Origin: Nitzschia sp. DOCU1
Lineage: Eukaryota; Bacillariophyta; Bacillariophyceae; Bacillariales; Bacillariaceae
Reading direction: 5' to 3'
Length of the DNA stretch: 64,000 nucleotides
NCBI GenBank assembly: GCA_951394045.1
Contig: OX595997.1
Coordinates: 930,001-994,000 of the forward strand
Shown here: piece by piece, positions 20,801-31,500 of the stretch
Position numbering within the stretch: the stretch's first letter is position 1
Layout of the letters: the number at the start of each line of letters is the position of its first letter
The notes under the pieces: model-generated
The model's input: the letters and a program-made list of their open reading frames with translations, nothing else
Told to the model about the DNA's origin: nothing
Database searches by the model: none
Translations under genes and position numbers: made by a program

Positions 20801-21895
20801 GCTGTATTCACGCACTTCATTTCCTTCTTCAGAGACTTCGACTAGTGTAGCCAGAATCGAAAATGGTCCAGAACTGTACTCGGGAACATACGGGAGGCGA
20901 TTTTGCTCACGGGTGGCTCTCTTTGCCCGCTGATCCGTCAGTGCAACGCGCTCATGATTTCGTTGTAACGCAGGATGGTTACCTTTAAAGCAATGCAAGC
21001 AGCACACCAGTTTGTAGAACGGGCATTGCTCCTCTAAGCAGATCGAGTCTGCTGTCGACTGGCAAGTACCGCAGACCTTGTTGTTCCCGTTTCGCGATGG
21101 GGAAGGGTCAATGGCGAGCCGACGGCGCAGTCGCTTTGACGGAGTTGATCCTGGAGTAGTAGGTCGACGAGGTGTACCGGCAGGTGCCCCGGGTTTTTGA
21201 TGTCTAGCAGAGTCGGCTTTGACAAATTCTTCTAGCGCGTCCTGATTCGGCCCCACTCTCGCCCTGATAGCCGCCAATTTGTCCAACTTGTTCTGCAAAA
21301 GCACCCAGCAGGTCGTCGGCCTGCCTTCTCGGTTGTTAGCGCTCACAATATAAGAATTGCGATTGCGATGATTTCTTCCTTCTTGTTGCCAAACGGGTTC
21401 CATCAAAGCGACCAGACCGTCCAAGTTGTGGCATGGCTTCACATTGAGGTCCTCATAGCGATCCATACGTTGAATCACCTTCTTCATGGTTGCCAAGCAT
21501 ATCACTCTATCCTTTATGGACTTATTCGCCCAGCGATCAGGCCAGGGGTCCAGCACTGCTCCATCCAGAAGTGGCCGAACATTTGCTTCCGTTCGATCGT
21601 CTTCCGGCAGCTTTTCCACAGCGTTGAAGTCTTTCATCACAGCCGTAAGAACAGCAGATAACTCCGGGCAGGCGCAGCTCTCGATCGTATCACCATCCTG
21701 AATATTGTGAGAGGCCAGAGACGAATTCAAGGGCAATTCTTTCCCATCAAAGTAGAAATGAGTTCCTTTCTTCTCCAACTTGAGTTCCGAAACGATATCT
21801 TCCACACGCTGCGACGTGTCCACGGTGATTTTTCGGGTTTTCCCCGGTGCCGAATAGGCGGTGGTGGGACGAATCGTCAGAGCCAGACGAACCAT
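17846..21895 (-). CDS. MUS81/XPF-type ERCC4 nuclease fused to ubiquitin-like, SIM, RING-H2 and RanBP2 zinc-finger modules (1349 aa)
   Basis: A single-exon protein starting at the ATG at 21895. In order: ubiquitin-like domain (1-77); Cys/His cluster (275-317); winged-helix-like segment (~400-432); ERCC4 nuclease (464-645) with IIIDSRE (D468), AGDYLF (D499) and the catalytic ERKSWSDLADSV, i.e. ERKxxxD (E519-R520-K521, D525), interrupted by a Cys-rich insert (CSGGCQLC...CKYC); the C-terminal part (NHDCIIHFTRGFNETI) resembles MUS81. A linker (717-831) holds up to five hydrophobic-acidic SUMO-interacting motifs such as VVLLDSDDSD and PVIELNDEDD. Then an unassigned globular block (850-945), a RING-H2 finger (986-1027), two RanBP2/NZF fingers (1124-1147, 1165-1188), a CxxC...H...C knuckle (1239-1260) and a basic coiled coil to the end. 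All nuclease residues are present; the helix-hairpin-helix pair usual in this family is not seen. Likely a structure-specific nuclease with ubiquitin-ligase and SUMO/ubiquitin-reading modules. Confidence 0.85.
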   Translation of the reverse strand: MVRLALTIRPTTAYSAPGKTRKITVDTSQRVEDIVSELKLEKKGTHFYFDGKELPLNSSLASHNIQDGDTIESCACPELSAVLTAVMKDFNAVEKLPEDDRTEANVRPLLDGAVLDPWPDRWANKSIKDRVICLATMKKVIQRMDRYEDLNVKPCHNLDGLVALMEPVWQQEGRNHRNRNSYIVSANNREGRPTTCWVLLQNKLDKLAAIRARVGPNQDALEEFVKADSARHQKPGAPAGTPRRPTTPGSTPSKRLRRRLAIDPSPSRNGNNKVCGTCQSTADSICLEEQCPFYKLVCCLHCFKGNHPALQRNHERVALTDQRAKRATREQNRLPYVPEYSSGPFSILATLVEVSEEGNEVREYSLSESRLKKLAQQRCRSNLYDRQARGRNAFACIENLVAKDLVRKEMIPGSDEPKFSLLRPGEDVGRCCLAYERCLENLMETTSMKTERANALTATASSIKIIIDSREDATYTDRLLERCVHASIETDQRELPAGDYLFSTKNAFDQETILPLIIERKSWSDLADSVTGRGRRRLDCVRLDGARQCSGGCQLCRMKRSGCSKMMFIIEGARCLNRDGEEKCNSAARCKYCQELVERHGPGMTHDRLEIVLRNLQVNHDCIIHFTRGFNETIKSLFMIRDILAQDGNGVSTLTYAQFCTNARSSNAQPSISIPARGSVVTLEADDYVRKVQQGNIITTLQSVALNQTSVGVVPKDVVEISDDPLPHRRSEAISQGSGNEEVVLLDSDDSDSSSDAAPESQDSVILLHVVSGNSGSKKRARSSKPKKNLQSPVIELNDEDDEIEVTPLAGKRPRRSQDVDDDEVIVVHQVPSSSSRAASMRAGSATNGARSPTVPLILLTGLYEYDKEFFDDVNKVWKATYHAFPQGGTQTFDDFAADRLRASGLFHADVCPLVPRDFVLFWCLFAQINVHARLLVTRTTAEMRSIRSEWNKQPNHNQAGAVFAPAATIRPDARRSLNFASVLPCLICSTAIEDNQGMTTPCDHTFHRECLSVWVQGSGTRNCPHCNFEGIGIPKDHRSVGSSAAGQAHRGENTVARSTPSAHLGRPPKPTPSASRIPISVQSSSTAAAVREARLRKFGGGGNNSSANTASCATTNTPSSGAWTCRVCTLENGVASLTCEVCEEPRSISYQATTAPVARQAAAWNCNMCTFQNDVGVEKCEACGKRRSTFQVASVENLLYDEGPQFALDAEIGTRAALTNQQANAAASTPAGSKKTTCGACQREGHNRATATPQNCPLYNHPEEVERRARKRAEAERKAQEKREEAARFAQETQNSLAASAIREEEMRRLLQHAERQAEQLRELAKGEKKRKEQAAKRAEARARKLAG

Positions 21896-23037
21896 GATTT
21901 CAAGCCCACACCACGCCGTTTCCAGGCTTTGTACACCAGTATCTGATTCCAAGAAGAGCTTCTGTTGGATGGCAAGCAGAGGACGAAAAGATGAAGGCTA
22001 AAGAGTCAATGCCAGAAGGTATTTTGTAGAGAGTTCAAACTTTTTGTGGGACTTGATCGATCGCAGATGGATGCAGTAATAGAAGGGCGGCTATTTATGA
22101 TACACGACAAACGGTGCGGTCGATATTTAACGGACGTCGGATGCGTTAAACGACTGGCAACAGTCGAGTCAGTCGTTTGGTCCAATTGATCAACGATCAG
22201 TAGCACTGTTCTTTTCGTTCGCTGTTCGAAACAAAAAGCGGAAATACTACAAGCACTATCGCCTGCTCTTGATGCTGTGGCTATTGGCCATCGACAGCTA
22301 CATGCTGCGATACCTCTTCCGCCGAACAAAAATGATTGTATTTTGCTAGATGATTTTCTAGTAATATAATGCTAGAAAGGCAAGAACTCGGGGGGACCGG
22401 CAAGACGAACGCAACCAGCAGTTTGTTCTCGCTATTACTACTCCATGATTGATACAGCTCTCGCACTCGGCACTCCTACTTGGGGGCGCTTTGTGCACCA
22501 ACTGCTGTAGTATATGCTAGATGTACCTTTACTCCAGCAAGTAGCGGGAGATAGCCAAACCCCCGCAAATCAACAACAGTGTAAAAATTTTGGTCGTCGC
22601 CAACGCAGTACAAACGTCGTAGACATCAAGCCAATACTGGCATGCTTGGAGAATTTTCCTAGATAGCGAGCGCAAAAATAAATAAATGTTGTACTATGTC
22701 TTTGCAAACCGTAAATAACGCCATCTGCCGTTCGTTATGAGGTCAACGCCAACCAAAGACCTTTGTGACATGCAATTCTCGGCGTGAACGGAACTCAAAA
22801 GTGATACACATATTCCGAAAATCCGAATGAACCACCATTTTCGGCCATGATGGCAATTAGTCGAACAAGGAAACCACAAAGAAATTTCAATAATGAAATG
22901 CAGAAGAAAGTTCGAAAGATACAGTAGCCGTGTCGGAAGTTGCACACAGCTTCTCCACCCTTTGCCGTACAGCCCAAGGTGCTTCTTCTTGTTAACAGGA
23001 TTGTAAGACAGAAAGCAAGATATTCTTGAAAGGTCAA
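21896..23037. other. 1.1-kb intergenic region between divergent genes
   Basis: Presumed bidirectional promoter region. No repeat, RNA gene or conserved motif recognised; short frames on the minus strand (22694-23110) lack protein-like character. Confidence 0.4.
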
Positions 23038-25290
23038 ATGTTCCCTTTCTCGGCATTCCTACGGGAGCAAGATGAAGAGCCTGTTGATGGAGACGATTGG
23101 GCAAATCCATGTCCGGTTATCACTAATCCTGTTGATGGAGACGATTGGGTAAATCCATGTCCGGTTATCACTAATCCGTGCTTACCGTCGGATGCAACTG
23201 ATGATTCGCCGCCAACATTAGAACACCGCCAAAGTAATAGCAGGAGAATTGACATGGCCGCGGAAATCAACGAAGACTTCTCAGTCCCTCTTGGGCTTGT
23301 TCCGTCCAAGGACCCGGAAGCTGCGGACGGGGACACCCTTCGGACTCGAGACGAATGGTCAGCAAATGGAAGCGAACAAGCAGGATCAGAAAGTTTGCAA
23401 AGGAACTGTAAGGGTGTCTCTGCGTGGAATTGTACGTCATGCATGTGTCGAATCTGGTTTGTGATATCCACCTTGCTGGTATTGTTTACAATCGGTCTTG
23501 GGGTTGGGCTCGCCACACGAAATAATCCTTCCAACCCAAGCTCGTTGGAAGCGTCGGCTCAAACCCAAATCACTGGGAATCCAATATCATCGGGAACTCG
23601 CCCGCCCAGCCCCCCTGTGAGCTTACCTACACAAACACCTGCGAGCTCGCCTATTCAAATACCTGTGAGCTCGCCCACAGAAGGAGCTGTGAGTTTGCCT
23701 ACACAAACATCTGTGAGCTTGCCCACAGAAGCAGCCACGAGCTTGCCTACAGAAATACCTGTGAACCCGCCCACAGAAGCAGCCGCGAGCTTGCCTACAG
23801 AAATACCTGTGAGTTCCCCCACAGCCGCGAGCTTGCCTACAGAAATTCCTGTAAGCCCACCCACAGAAATCCCTGTGAGCTCACCCACAGAAGCAGCTGT
23901 GAGCGCGCCTACAGAAATTCCTGTAAGCCCACCCACAGAAATACCTGTGAGCTCACCCACAGAAGCAGCTGTGAGCGCGCCTATACAATCACCTACTCCG
24001 TACCCGACAGTCCTTTTTCATTGGGACTTTGATCCTGAGGAATTGCAGCAAGACGATGACCGCACATACAACGAAAATTGGAACGACCTCTCAGAGAGCC
24101 TCAGCGATGTGGGCACTGGGGTTCAGAGCGTCCAAGACGAGGGAGTCAATTATGTCACACAGAGCTATCAAGAATGGGATACACAAGCTAGCCCTTATTT
24201 GGTGGGTGCGTACTATTATCCGTGGTATGGTAAGTTCGATAACTTTGAAAACGAAGTCCATGACGCTTGGGCATCTAACGGTTTTGCGTCCTGAACAGGG
24301 AACAATTTTCACAATGGCGATGGCTACGTGCGAAGAGATCTTGAGCCCCGGCACGTGCCTACACTTGGAGAGTACGACGATTCGACTCCGGAGGTCGTTG
24401 GTCAGCATATTCGCTGGAGTCGCCAAGCAAACATCGGCCTGTGGATTACTAGTTGGTGGGGCCCGGAGCGACTAGAGGATTACACCACAAAGGACGTAAT
24501 TTTGCAACATGAGGACTTGGGTGATCTAAAGATTGCGTTGCACTATGAGACATCGAATCGTGTGAAAGGTGGGGTGACTGGTATCAGCGATGATATGAGC
24601 TACATGTGTGAAAACTACTTTGATCATCCAAACTACTACAAAGTTAATGGCCGGCCGGTCATCTTTGTCTATATTACACGCGTCCTCCAAACTGAAGGAC
24701 TTTTGGAGGCCACGATACTCACAATGCGTACTGCGGCAAGTAAATGCGGCCATGATGTTTTTCTTGTGGGGGATCAAGTATTTCAAAGTGCACCGGACGA
24801 GGCACAAGTTTACAACCCGTTTTGGTATTTTGATGCCGTCACCAATTATGATGTTTACGGGTCGATGGGGATGCCCTCTCCCTACGCTGGAAGCGCCGCT
24901 GTGGATAACTACTATTCGCAGCAAGAGCAATGGAGAACCGTTGCCCATGAACAGGGTTGTCGATACATTCCTGCTGTCAGCCCTGGCTACAATGACAGAG
25001 GCGTCAGATACCAAAAGAATCACCCTCCTTTGTCAAGAAAACTCGACGAGAATTCTGCCGAAGGAACCCTTTTTGCCTACCAGTTGAGCAAGGCAAAGCT
25101 TTTGGTTGACTCAGATCTGGACAATCTTCTTGTAGTGAATTCTTTCAATGAATGGCATGAAGACACACAGATCGAGCCTTGTGTGGGTGAAAGGACGAAC
25201 AGTCCATTCAATATGACGCAAGGCGTGTACTATGAGGGATATGGTGAGGTCTACCTTGACATACTGAGAGAAGGTACATTGCAGCGATAA
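23038..25290 (+). CDS. Type II membrane protein with GH99/WbsX-like glycan-processing domain (727 aa, two exons)
   Basis: Exons 23038-24229 and 24299-25290. The 69-nt intron has GTAAGT and ACAG ends; removing it restores YYYPWYGNNFHNGDGY, which aligns with the intronless paralogue at 35309-36796 (YYYPWYSHDFHRGSGY). Layout: cytosolic tail (1-137) with a 16-residue tandem repeat starting PVDGDDW; one transmembrane helix (~138-159, IWFVISTLLVLF); a Pro/Thr/Ser/Glu stem of PTEIPVSSPTE repeats (~180-340); then the catalytic-type domain (~385-727). That domain shows GEYDDS, NIGLWITSWWGP, NGRPVIFVYITR, AVTNYDVYG, VSPGYNDRGVR and SFNEWHEDTQIEP, typical of the GH99 endo-mannosidase / WbsX group. Likely a Golgi or cell-surface enzyme acting on mannose-type glycans; the exact substrate is unknown. 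The start at 23038 is the first ATG in frame. Confidence 0.82.
23080..23175 (+). repeat. 48-bp coding tandem repeat, two copies
   Basis: Two adjacent 48-bp units (23080-23127, 23128-23175) encode PVDGDDW(A/V)NPCPVITN. They differ at one visible base (GCA/GTA). The frame is preserved; this is a recent in-frame duplication in the cytosolic tail. Confidence 0.88.
23625..23985 (+). repeat. Degenerate minisatellite encoding the Pro/Thr/Ser stem
   Basis: Irregular units of about 24-66 bp around GAAATACCTGTGAGCTCGCC encode PTEIPVSSPTEAAVS-type repeats. A larger 66-bp period (PTEIPVSPPTEIPVSSPTEA) is visible twice near 23837-23975. The region should be prone to length variation. The encoded stem is likely O-glycosylated and holds the catalytic domain away from the membrane. 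Confidence 0.8.
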
Positions 25291-26071
25291 ATCGTATAGC
25301 ATGCCGCACACCCCATCAGTGGGCACGCTTTCGATGAACAAGTTCTCTCTCTAGTTTAGTCATGCGCCGGAAATGAGTGCCCAGCACGCCATGGCGACAC
25401 ACTACTAGTACTGTTGTTCTTAACATACTTCCCCGTCAACACGATGTTTCACTCGGTAGAAAAAGTGAGGAGAGATTTGATTCGAACCCATAAATAGAAT
25501 TAATGTATATATGCCCCTGTTCGTGATGAAGACTGAAGATATTTTTCCAATTAATCATAACCGTCATGCAATTCTCCAAATGTGTCCACATCCTTTGGTT
25601 TGTTAATAACCAAATCCTGCGTCAACAAATTTTGTTAACAGCAACTTCGGTACTCCTTTTCGCGGGTTCATTTTCCTCGCGTCGCAATCCGGCAGAAGGT
25701 ATTCTTCGGGAAGACTGGCAATTAGTGCTAGGATCAGTGGGCTTATGCTGTTGGGCCTATTATTAGCGAACATGACACCAATTTCGTCGCACCATCTCAA
25801 CGAAAAACTGGAAAGATGTTCCAATTAGTGGGGATAAACAATTGATGGGATTCCTACGAACTTTTCAGTACCATTTCTACATGACGGCATTTCGGCCACC
25901 TCGGCAAGAACCAGACCCTCAAAAAGCGTGTCTTTCTTCCTGCGCGCGAGAGATGCTCTTTCGTTGGGTTCGTCGACTTCGCTTGCTGCTGCTCGGTTGA
26001 ACGACAAGAACCACAAACCTGAATGTCTCGAAAGTGAGCAGCACACATCCAGAAAAGACCGTATCGACGAC
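25291..26071. other. Intergenic region
   Basis: About 780 bp. Nothing recognised. The frame of the downstream gene stays open back to 25928 without an ATG, so an upstream exon cannot be excluded. Confidence 0.4.
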
Positions 26072-26740
26072 ATGCGACTCACAGAAGAATCGGCACCCTC
26101 AAATCCGTCCATTCTGGATCGGAAAAGAAAGCGCTGCTTAACTGGGGGCAAGCGATCCTCGAAACGCAGGGTTGGTTGCCCTCCAAGGAAACAAGTGCGT
26201 TTTGAGAGGAAGGGTCCGAACACCGAAGACGTGAGGACAGAAGAGAAGTATATCGACATTTTCCGTTCTGAACTTGATAAACCAGCGTTGTGGTGGTCAA
26301 GGGCAGAGCGTGAAGAAATCACCGACGAATGTCACGATGAAATCGAGCATTTTCGTCAGGAATGCATCGAACAAGTGAGGCACTTTATCGTTATTTTTGA
26401 ACACTGCCAGCAAACACCTTCTGAAGAAACAAGTGATTACCTTGAAAAGGCTACCATCAACCTTCCAGCTAGTATCCGTGGTCTCGAGTGGGGCTGGGCA
26501 CCAAGTACCATCGCACATCGCCGCGCCCACATTCGAGACGTATTAGCTGCTCAGGACCAGGTCAAGTCGCTGAACCCTGAAATGCGTGATCGAGTCCTTT
26601 CATCCCGTTCTCTGCGCTCGAGTCGTCCTGGCCGAGTTCTGGCACGAATCTTGGGAGAGGGAGATGAAATTCAATGCAAGGATATCGAGAGGACAACGGA
26701 AGGTCGTCGACTGCCATGCCGAATGATGCCAGGCTGGTAG
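26072..26740 (+). CDS. Small basic protein of a duplicated family, copy A (222 aa), function unknown
   Basis: Starts at the first in-frame ATG (26072). The N-terminus is Lys/Arg-rich (KRKRCL, KRSSKRR), which could serve as a nuclear localisation signal. The core around KYIDIFRSELDKPALWWSRAERE is followed by a helical segment and a C-terminal block ending LSSRSLRSSRPGRVLARILGE. All these blocks recur in the disrupted neighbour at 27751, so the constraint is real. A Y-x-x-I...LW-(Y/W) pattern of this kind resembles small lineage-specific diatom families of unknown role. No enzyme motif is seen. Confidence 0.7.
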   Translation: MRLTEESAPSNPSILDRKRKRCLTGGKRSSKRRVGCPPRKQVRFERKGPNTEDVRTEEKYIDIFRSELDKPALWWSRAEREEITDECHDEIEHFRQECIEQVRHFIVIFEHCQQTPSEETSDYLEKATINLPASIRGLEWGWAPSTIAHRRAHIRDVLAAQDQVKSLNPEMRDRVLSSRSLRSSRPGRVLARILGEGDEIQCKDIERTTEGRRLPCRMMPGW

Positions 26741-27750
26741 AATCTCCATTCAAGCTGTTAACTCCCTACCAACAATGGTGAGACTAGCACCCATAAAGAA
26801 GCTTATAAGTACATATATCTCATTGTTATTACTACAGCTGCTCGCCGGAACTTCTATCAGTAGGAGTGACGGGAGAATGCGTCTGTTTTCTTTCGCACTT
26901 ATTATTCAGGGCAGCCAGCACCAATGAGCGTTTGTTTGACCCAAAGAGTGTCACTCGAATTATCATAAAGATTATTTGCAGTATCGCTTGTCTTTCATAT
27001 ACCGTAATTCATGAGATCATCGAATACATGGCCCGGGCCTCCGTACCGGTACAAGAGGGCAACAACCAGAGAGACGCAGAGGGGCAACAAACGCTTCCCG
27101 TCGTTCAGAGATCGTAAAAAGAGGCAGACGGCAAGGTTGGACTGATGATCGAAGTGGAGGCAAGGGTGAGCCCGCCACGCCGAACGCTGACGGTCCCCTA
27201 TTTAGGAGAATTCGTCCCGTACATAAATATATTTTTCTCGGTGACCTCGGACCATATGCCCAGTAATTCCTCCTTCACTGCATTACTGAAAGGAATTATC
27301 TAAAATGTCTTCTGCACGTATGTATACCTAAGTGTAAATAGGGAATCTTCATTGCAGAAGTTTGGTATTATCAGATATATGCCTTTTCAAGGAAAACCGT
27401 ATCGATCGAAAGAATTTGTTGTAGGTTAGACAAATTCATCGTCCACGGTCAACCTCCGTAAAAACTGTACGATGGCGGAAGTCCCACAAATCACTGCGAC
27501 CAATCTAAAAACCCAAAACAAGTGGGACGGAGAGCGAACGGGTTCTGCTTTGAGATCGTCACCGGAGCGTACCCTGTGTTGACAGTTAAGTACGAGCTTC
27601 TACTTGCCGCACACAAATTCGTGAAACCCCCCACGCCACAGTTTCACTCCCGCCGTTTGACTTGAATCCTTTACAGTCTGAACTCTCATTGCATTGCTGC
27701 TCACAACCTCTGCCTACTACTGGAACTAATCAATTCTTCGCAAGTACAAG
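26741..27750. other. 1-kb spacer between tandem paralogues
   Basis: No gene supported. The 27259-27295 stretch can pair in two competing ways (CAGTAAT/ATTACTG and TAATTCC/GGAATTA), but no RNA family was recognised. Confidence 0.4.
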
Positions 27751-28165
27751 ATGATTCTACTCAAAAAGAGAAAAATCGAATCTCCTGTCTCCATTCTTGG
27801 AGGCAAGAGGCAACGCACAAATCTCGAGGGCAGACTCTCCCCCCATCAACAACGTGTTCCGTTCTCGAAACGTGTTAGCTTTACGTCGAACGGCAGCAAT
27901 ATTATTAGAACATCAGAGCGATATATTGAAATATACCGCTCTGAGCTGGACAAGCCGAATTTGTGGTACACTCGCAAAGAACGAGAAGAAACCTTCGCCG
28001 AGTGCGAAGATGCCATCGAAAACTTCAAGAACGAACACGTTGACGAAGTATCGAAATTCGTGAAAGTTTTCGAACAATGTTGCCAATCTCCTTCTCACGA
28101 GTCAAGTGAGTTCTTGGAGACAGCGCAGCTTCATATTCCTTCATCGGTTCGGGGTATGGAATGGG

Positions 28166-28170
28166 GATTT
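28166..28170. repeat. Target-site duplication, left copy (GATTT)
   Basis: GATTT directly before the left LTR; the same five bases follow the right LTR at 34788-34792. Five bases is the normal size for copia integration. Confidence 0.93.
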
Positions 28171-28474
28171 TGCGAGGAACCGTTGTAATCAGTTCTAATG
28201 CTAGCGATGGAAAGTCGCCGAGCAAAGGATAAAGGTAAGAAAGAAAGATGCTGGTAAAAGCGTTGTTGATAGATGTGAAAACTATAAAATAATTTCTCGC
28301 TTCTTGTTTTTGATGTCCGAAATGATTGATGTCATCGTCTTGTACGAGAATACGTAAGATTTGACTTGTATCGAAATATAAAATGTAATTGGCTGAAGAA
28401 AGAGGAGTTGATGTCAGCAACGTCAAGGATGTCAATTTCCTGACACTGACGTCAAGGATGTCAATTTCCCGACA
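28171..28474 (-). repeat. LTR, 304 bp (3' LTR in element orientation)
   Basis: Begins TGCGAGGAAC and ends TTCCCGACA on the plus strand. Line-by-line comparison with 34484-34787 shows no difference. At its U3 end it holds two copies of a 26-bp unit (28420-28445, 28449-28474) with a perfect TGACGTCA palindrome at 28447-28454. Confidence 0.95.
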
Positions 28475-28483
28475 CTCCCTCTC
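28475..28483 (-). promoter_or_regulatory. Polypurine tract
   Basis: On the minus strand GAGAGGGAG directly precedes the 3' LTR, where plus-strand DNA synthesis of the element would be primed. Confidence 0.8.
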
Positions 28484-28503
28484 AAATCGCACGGATTCAC
28501 AAG

Positions 28504-31500
28504 TTACCAACCACACAACAACTGTCGCAGCACCTGGAATTGCTGTCTTGGAAGCGGCTTTGTAAAGATATCTGCTTGTTGTTTGTCGGTAATAATGTGT
28601 TTGACTTGAATTTTTGGGTCGCTGCCGTCGAGTCCTTTCATCGTCCAAGATCTGAAGTGATGATACTGAATTGCGAGATGCTTGGTACGCGGGCGCAGCT
28701 TTGGAAGTTTTGCCAACTCGATGGCTCCAGCGTTGTCTTCGAAGATAGTGACGCAAATTTTTGGTTTCGAAGTGATCAGATCGACACCATGAGACTTCAA
28801 TTCATCTGTCAGATTGATGAGGTAAATCACTTCTCGCGCAGCGGTGCTTAATGCCATGTATTCGGCTTCGGTAGTGGAAAGCGCAATTGTCGATTGCAGT
28901 TTCGAAGACCACACGATTGGACATCCGGCATACTTGATAACATAGCCGGTTCGGGAGAGACAATCCCTTGGGTTTTTGGTGTTTTCCTTTCGAAAGCCAC
29001 CGGCAAAGTCAGCATCAACGAAACATTCAATTCCTTTTGATTCGTCAATCTGCATGATAATGCCTTGATCCCGCGTTCGTTTTAAATATCGAATGATGCG
29101 CTTGACGGCCTTTTCATGACTCATCTTCGGATTCTCGCAGAATCTCGCGCATTGATGAACGGCAAACGTGATTTCTGGCCTTGTCGTTGCCGCCAAATAA
29201 TTGAGTTGTCCGATGATTGAACGGTAATGAAACTCGGTCTTTCTTTCTGCGCCGTCTTCATCACGGTGCAAAATCGCATCGGCTGGTGTGTCGTGCATTC
29301 GTTGATCTTTGAGATTGCATTGCTCGATTATTCGATCAATAAATGCGGGTTGCTTCATCGAGATTCGGTTTCCACTCAATCGCTCAACCTGAATTCCGAG
29401 ATATGCTGACAGTGGGCCTTCATCTGTAAGGATGTAACCCTTGTTCGCAAGGTCAACAATCAACTTGTCTGCATCTGCTTTATTCGGCGTCAAACAGACG
29501 GCATCGTCGACGTACAGAATGAACAAAATGTTGCCTTTAATGAACAGGCATGGATCAGTTTGGCTTCTCTTGAATCCGAAATCCTCGAGGCCTTTGGAAA
29601 TATGCTGATGCCAGGTCAAACTAGCATCGACCAATCCGTAAACGTTTTGAATTAGCTTGACACAAGAGTCTTGCTTCGAAGGATGAGGGGCTTTTTCATC
29701 GAGGATCATCGCGCCTTTGGAATCGACACGAAATTTTTCGGGCACGTTCATGTAAATGTCCGTTTTAACTTTTGCCTGCGGGAAAGCGAGAACAAAATCA
29801 ATCTGCCGAGCATGCCATCCATAGACTTCCGAAAGTGTAAGCATTAGTCGCACAGTTGACCAAGCGACTACAGGAGAGAACGATTCATCGTAGTGAACGC
29901 CTTTGATGGTTTGGCCTCCGTGGCAACAGAGGCGAGCCTTGTACTTGGTTATTTCGCCGAATGGATTGCGCTTGCGTTTAAAGGACCAAATTGCCATGAT
30001 TGGCCTATAATTGTAACCTTTAGAACGCATTTCGGCTTTAGTCGTCACCCTCCAATGTCCACGACGAGTATGATCATCAATTTCCTTGACCATGGCTTCC
30101 AGAAACTTATCTTTGTCTGGTTGCCGCATCGCTTCCTTGAGGTACATCGTGTCGCTATCTGCCAGACTTGCAGGAAAGGCGACAAACTTTGTCAACTCGT
30201 TGAGGCTATTGTCGTCCAAGCGAGACAGCACATTGGTCACGTGATGAGCAATGGAGACCAGAGAACGAAGTCTTGGTAATAACTCGGACTCTGTAAGCCG
30301 GCGAGTTCGTTGGATTACCCGGCCACTTCTCGTTGTTCTAATCGGTTCATCGGCAAAGAACGGAGACTGAATTGCTCCCTCTTGCTCTTGCATGGGATTT
30401 GGAGGTTCTTGACTAGGCTGTTCATCGTTGAATTCATCGAGGGCCAAATCTTGATCTTCGTTTGCGGCATCGTCCCCCTCGTCATCAGGAATTGGGAAAT
30501 CGTCGTCTTGAGTCGGCTCTTCGGCTGCCGGAACGGGAGGCTCGAAAGGAACCTGCAGATGCATTGGAATTGCTCTGCCTGTATAATCGCTTGGAGAGAA
30601 ATCAAACGAAGGTTCTTCTTCGGGCTCCTCTGATAATCCAGCCTTATCGGCCCATAGCTGAGAAAAATTTTTGTCACGACTTGGAGTGTCGAACTTGTTA
30701 TCGTAGATGCAATGAAATTGTGGCGACACGTAGCCTGTCGTCGGATTCAGAATGAGTGCAACACTTGGTGCGTGCTGGGCTGAATGGCCCAGATAAACGC
30801 CAACTCTTGATCGATCGTTCCACTTTGGTTGTGTTCCCCCACTCTGAAGCGCTGCCTGCAGAACATAGACGGGGCAACCAAAGGGATGCAAATATTTCGT
30901 TGTCGGACGAACTGGAGCTCGTGTGAAGAACTCTTCTGGACTCTTGCTATGCCCATTGCGGGGCAAAATTCGTCTCGTGTAGCTCGCATGCCGCAAAGCA
31001 TACGGCCACAAATGAGCAGTCACAGCGGGATTGCGATGAGATGCATGAGCTAGCATTGCTCGAGCAGAGTCGGTGAGGTCTTGGATGCGACGTTCGGCCA
31101 CCCCATTTTGATGATGAGCGCCAACGCCGCAAAAGGTTAGCTTTTGGCCACAGCGGTGCACCTCTTCCCTAAAACCTCTAGATGCAAAAATGCCATTGTC
31201 GGCATGATATTGTTCAATTTTGACGCCACGATCGAGTGCAAATTTCTCGAAGGCTTGTTTTGCTTCAATGGTGTCCTCCGCCGAAGTGGAGGCTTGCACG
31301 TGAACGTAGTCGAGATCCGAGTAGTGGTCCACAAAAATCGTAGCCACCATGTATCGACTCTTCGTCAATTTACCAGTCGTTTGTCCCACGAGACCTGGAA
31401 CGCCGGAAATTAATTGATCAACCGAGACGCATTCGCCTGGTCGAGTTGCCTTTTTGATCTTTCCTTGTTGTTCTGCCGACCCTTTAGTTCGCCACGGTCG

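Noticed and set aside
23625..23985. Regularly spaced short repeats resembling an array
   Set aside because: In frame, coding for a Pro/Thr/Ser stem, units variable in length with no unique spacers; not a CRISPR array.
27259..27295. Competing inverted repeats as a riboswitch-like switch
   Set aside because: Stems of only 7 bp, no conserved core, intergenic location without a nearby downstream start.
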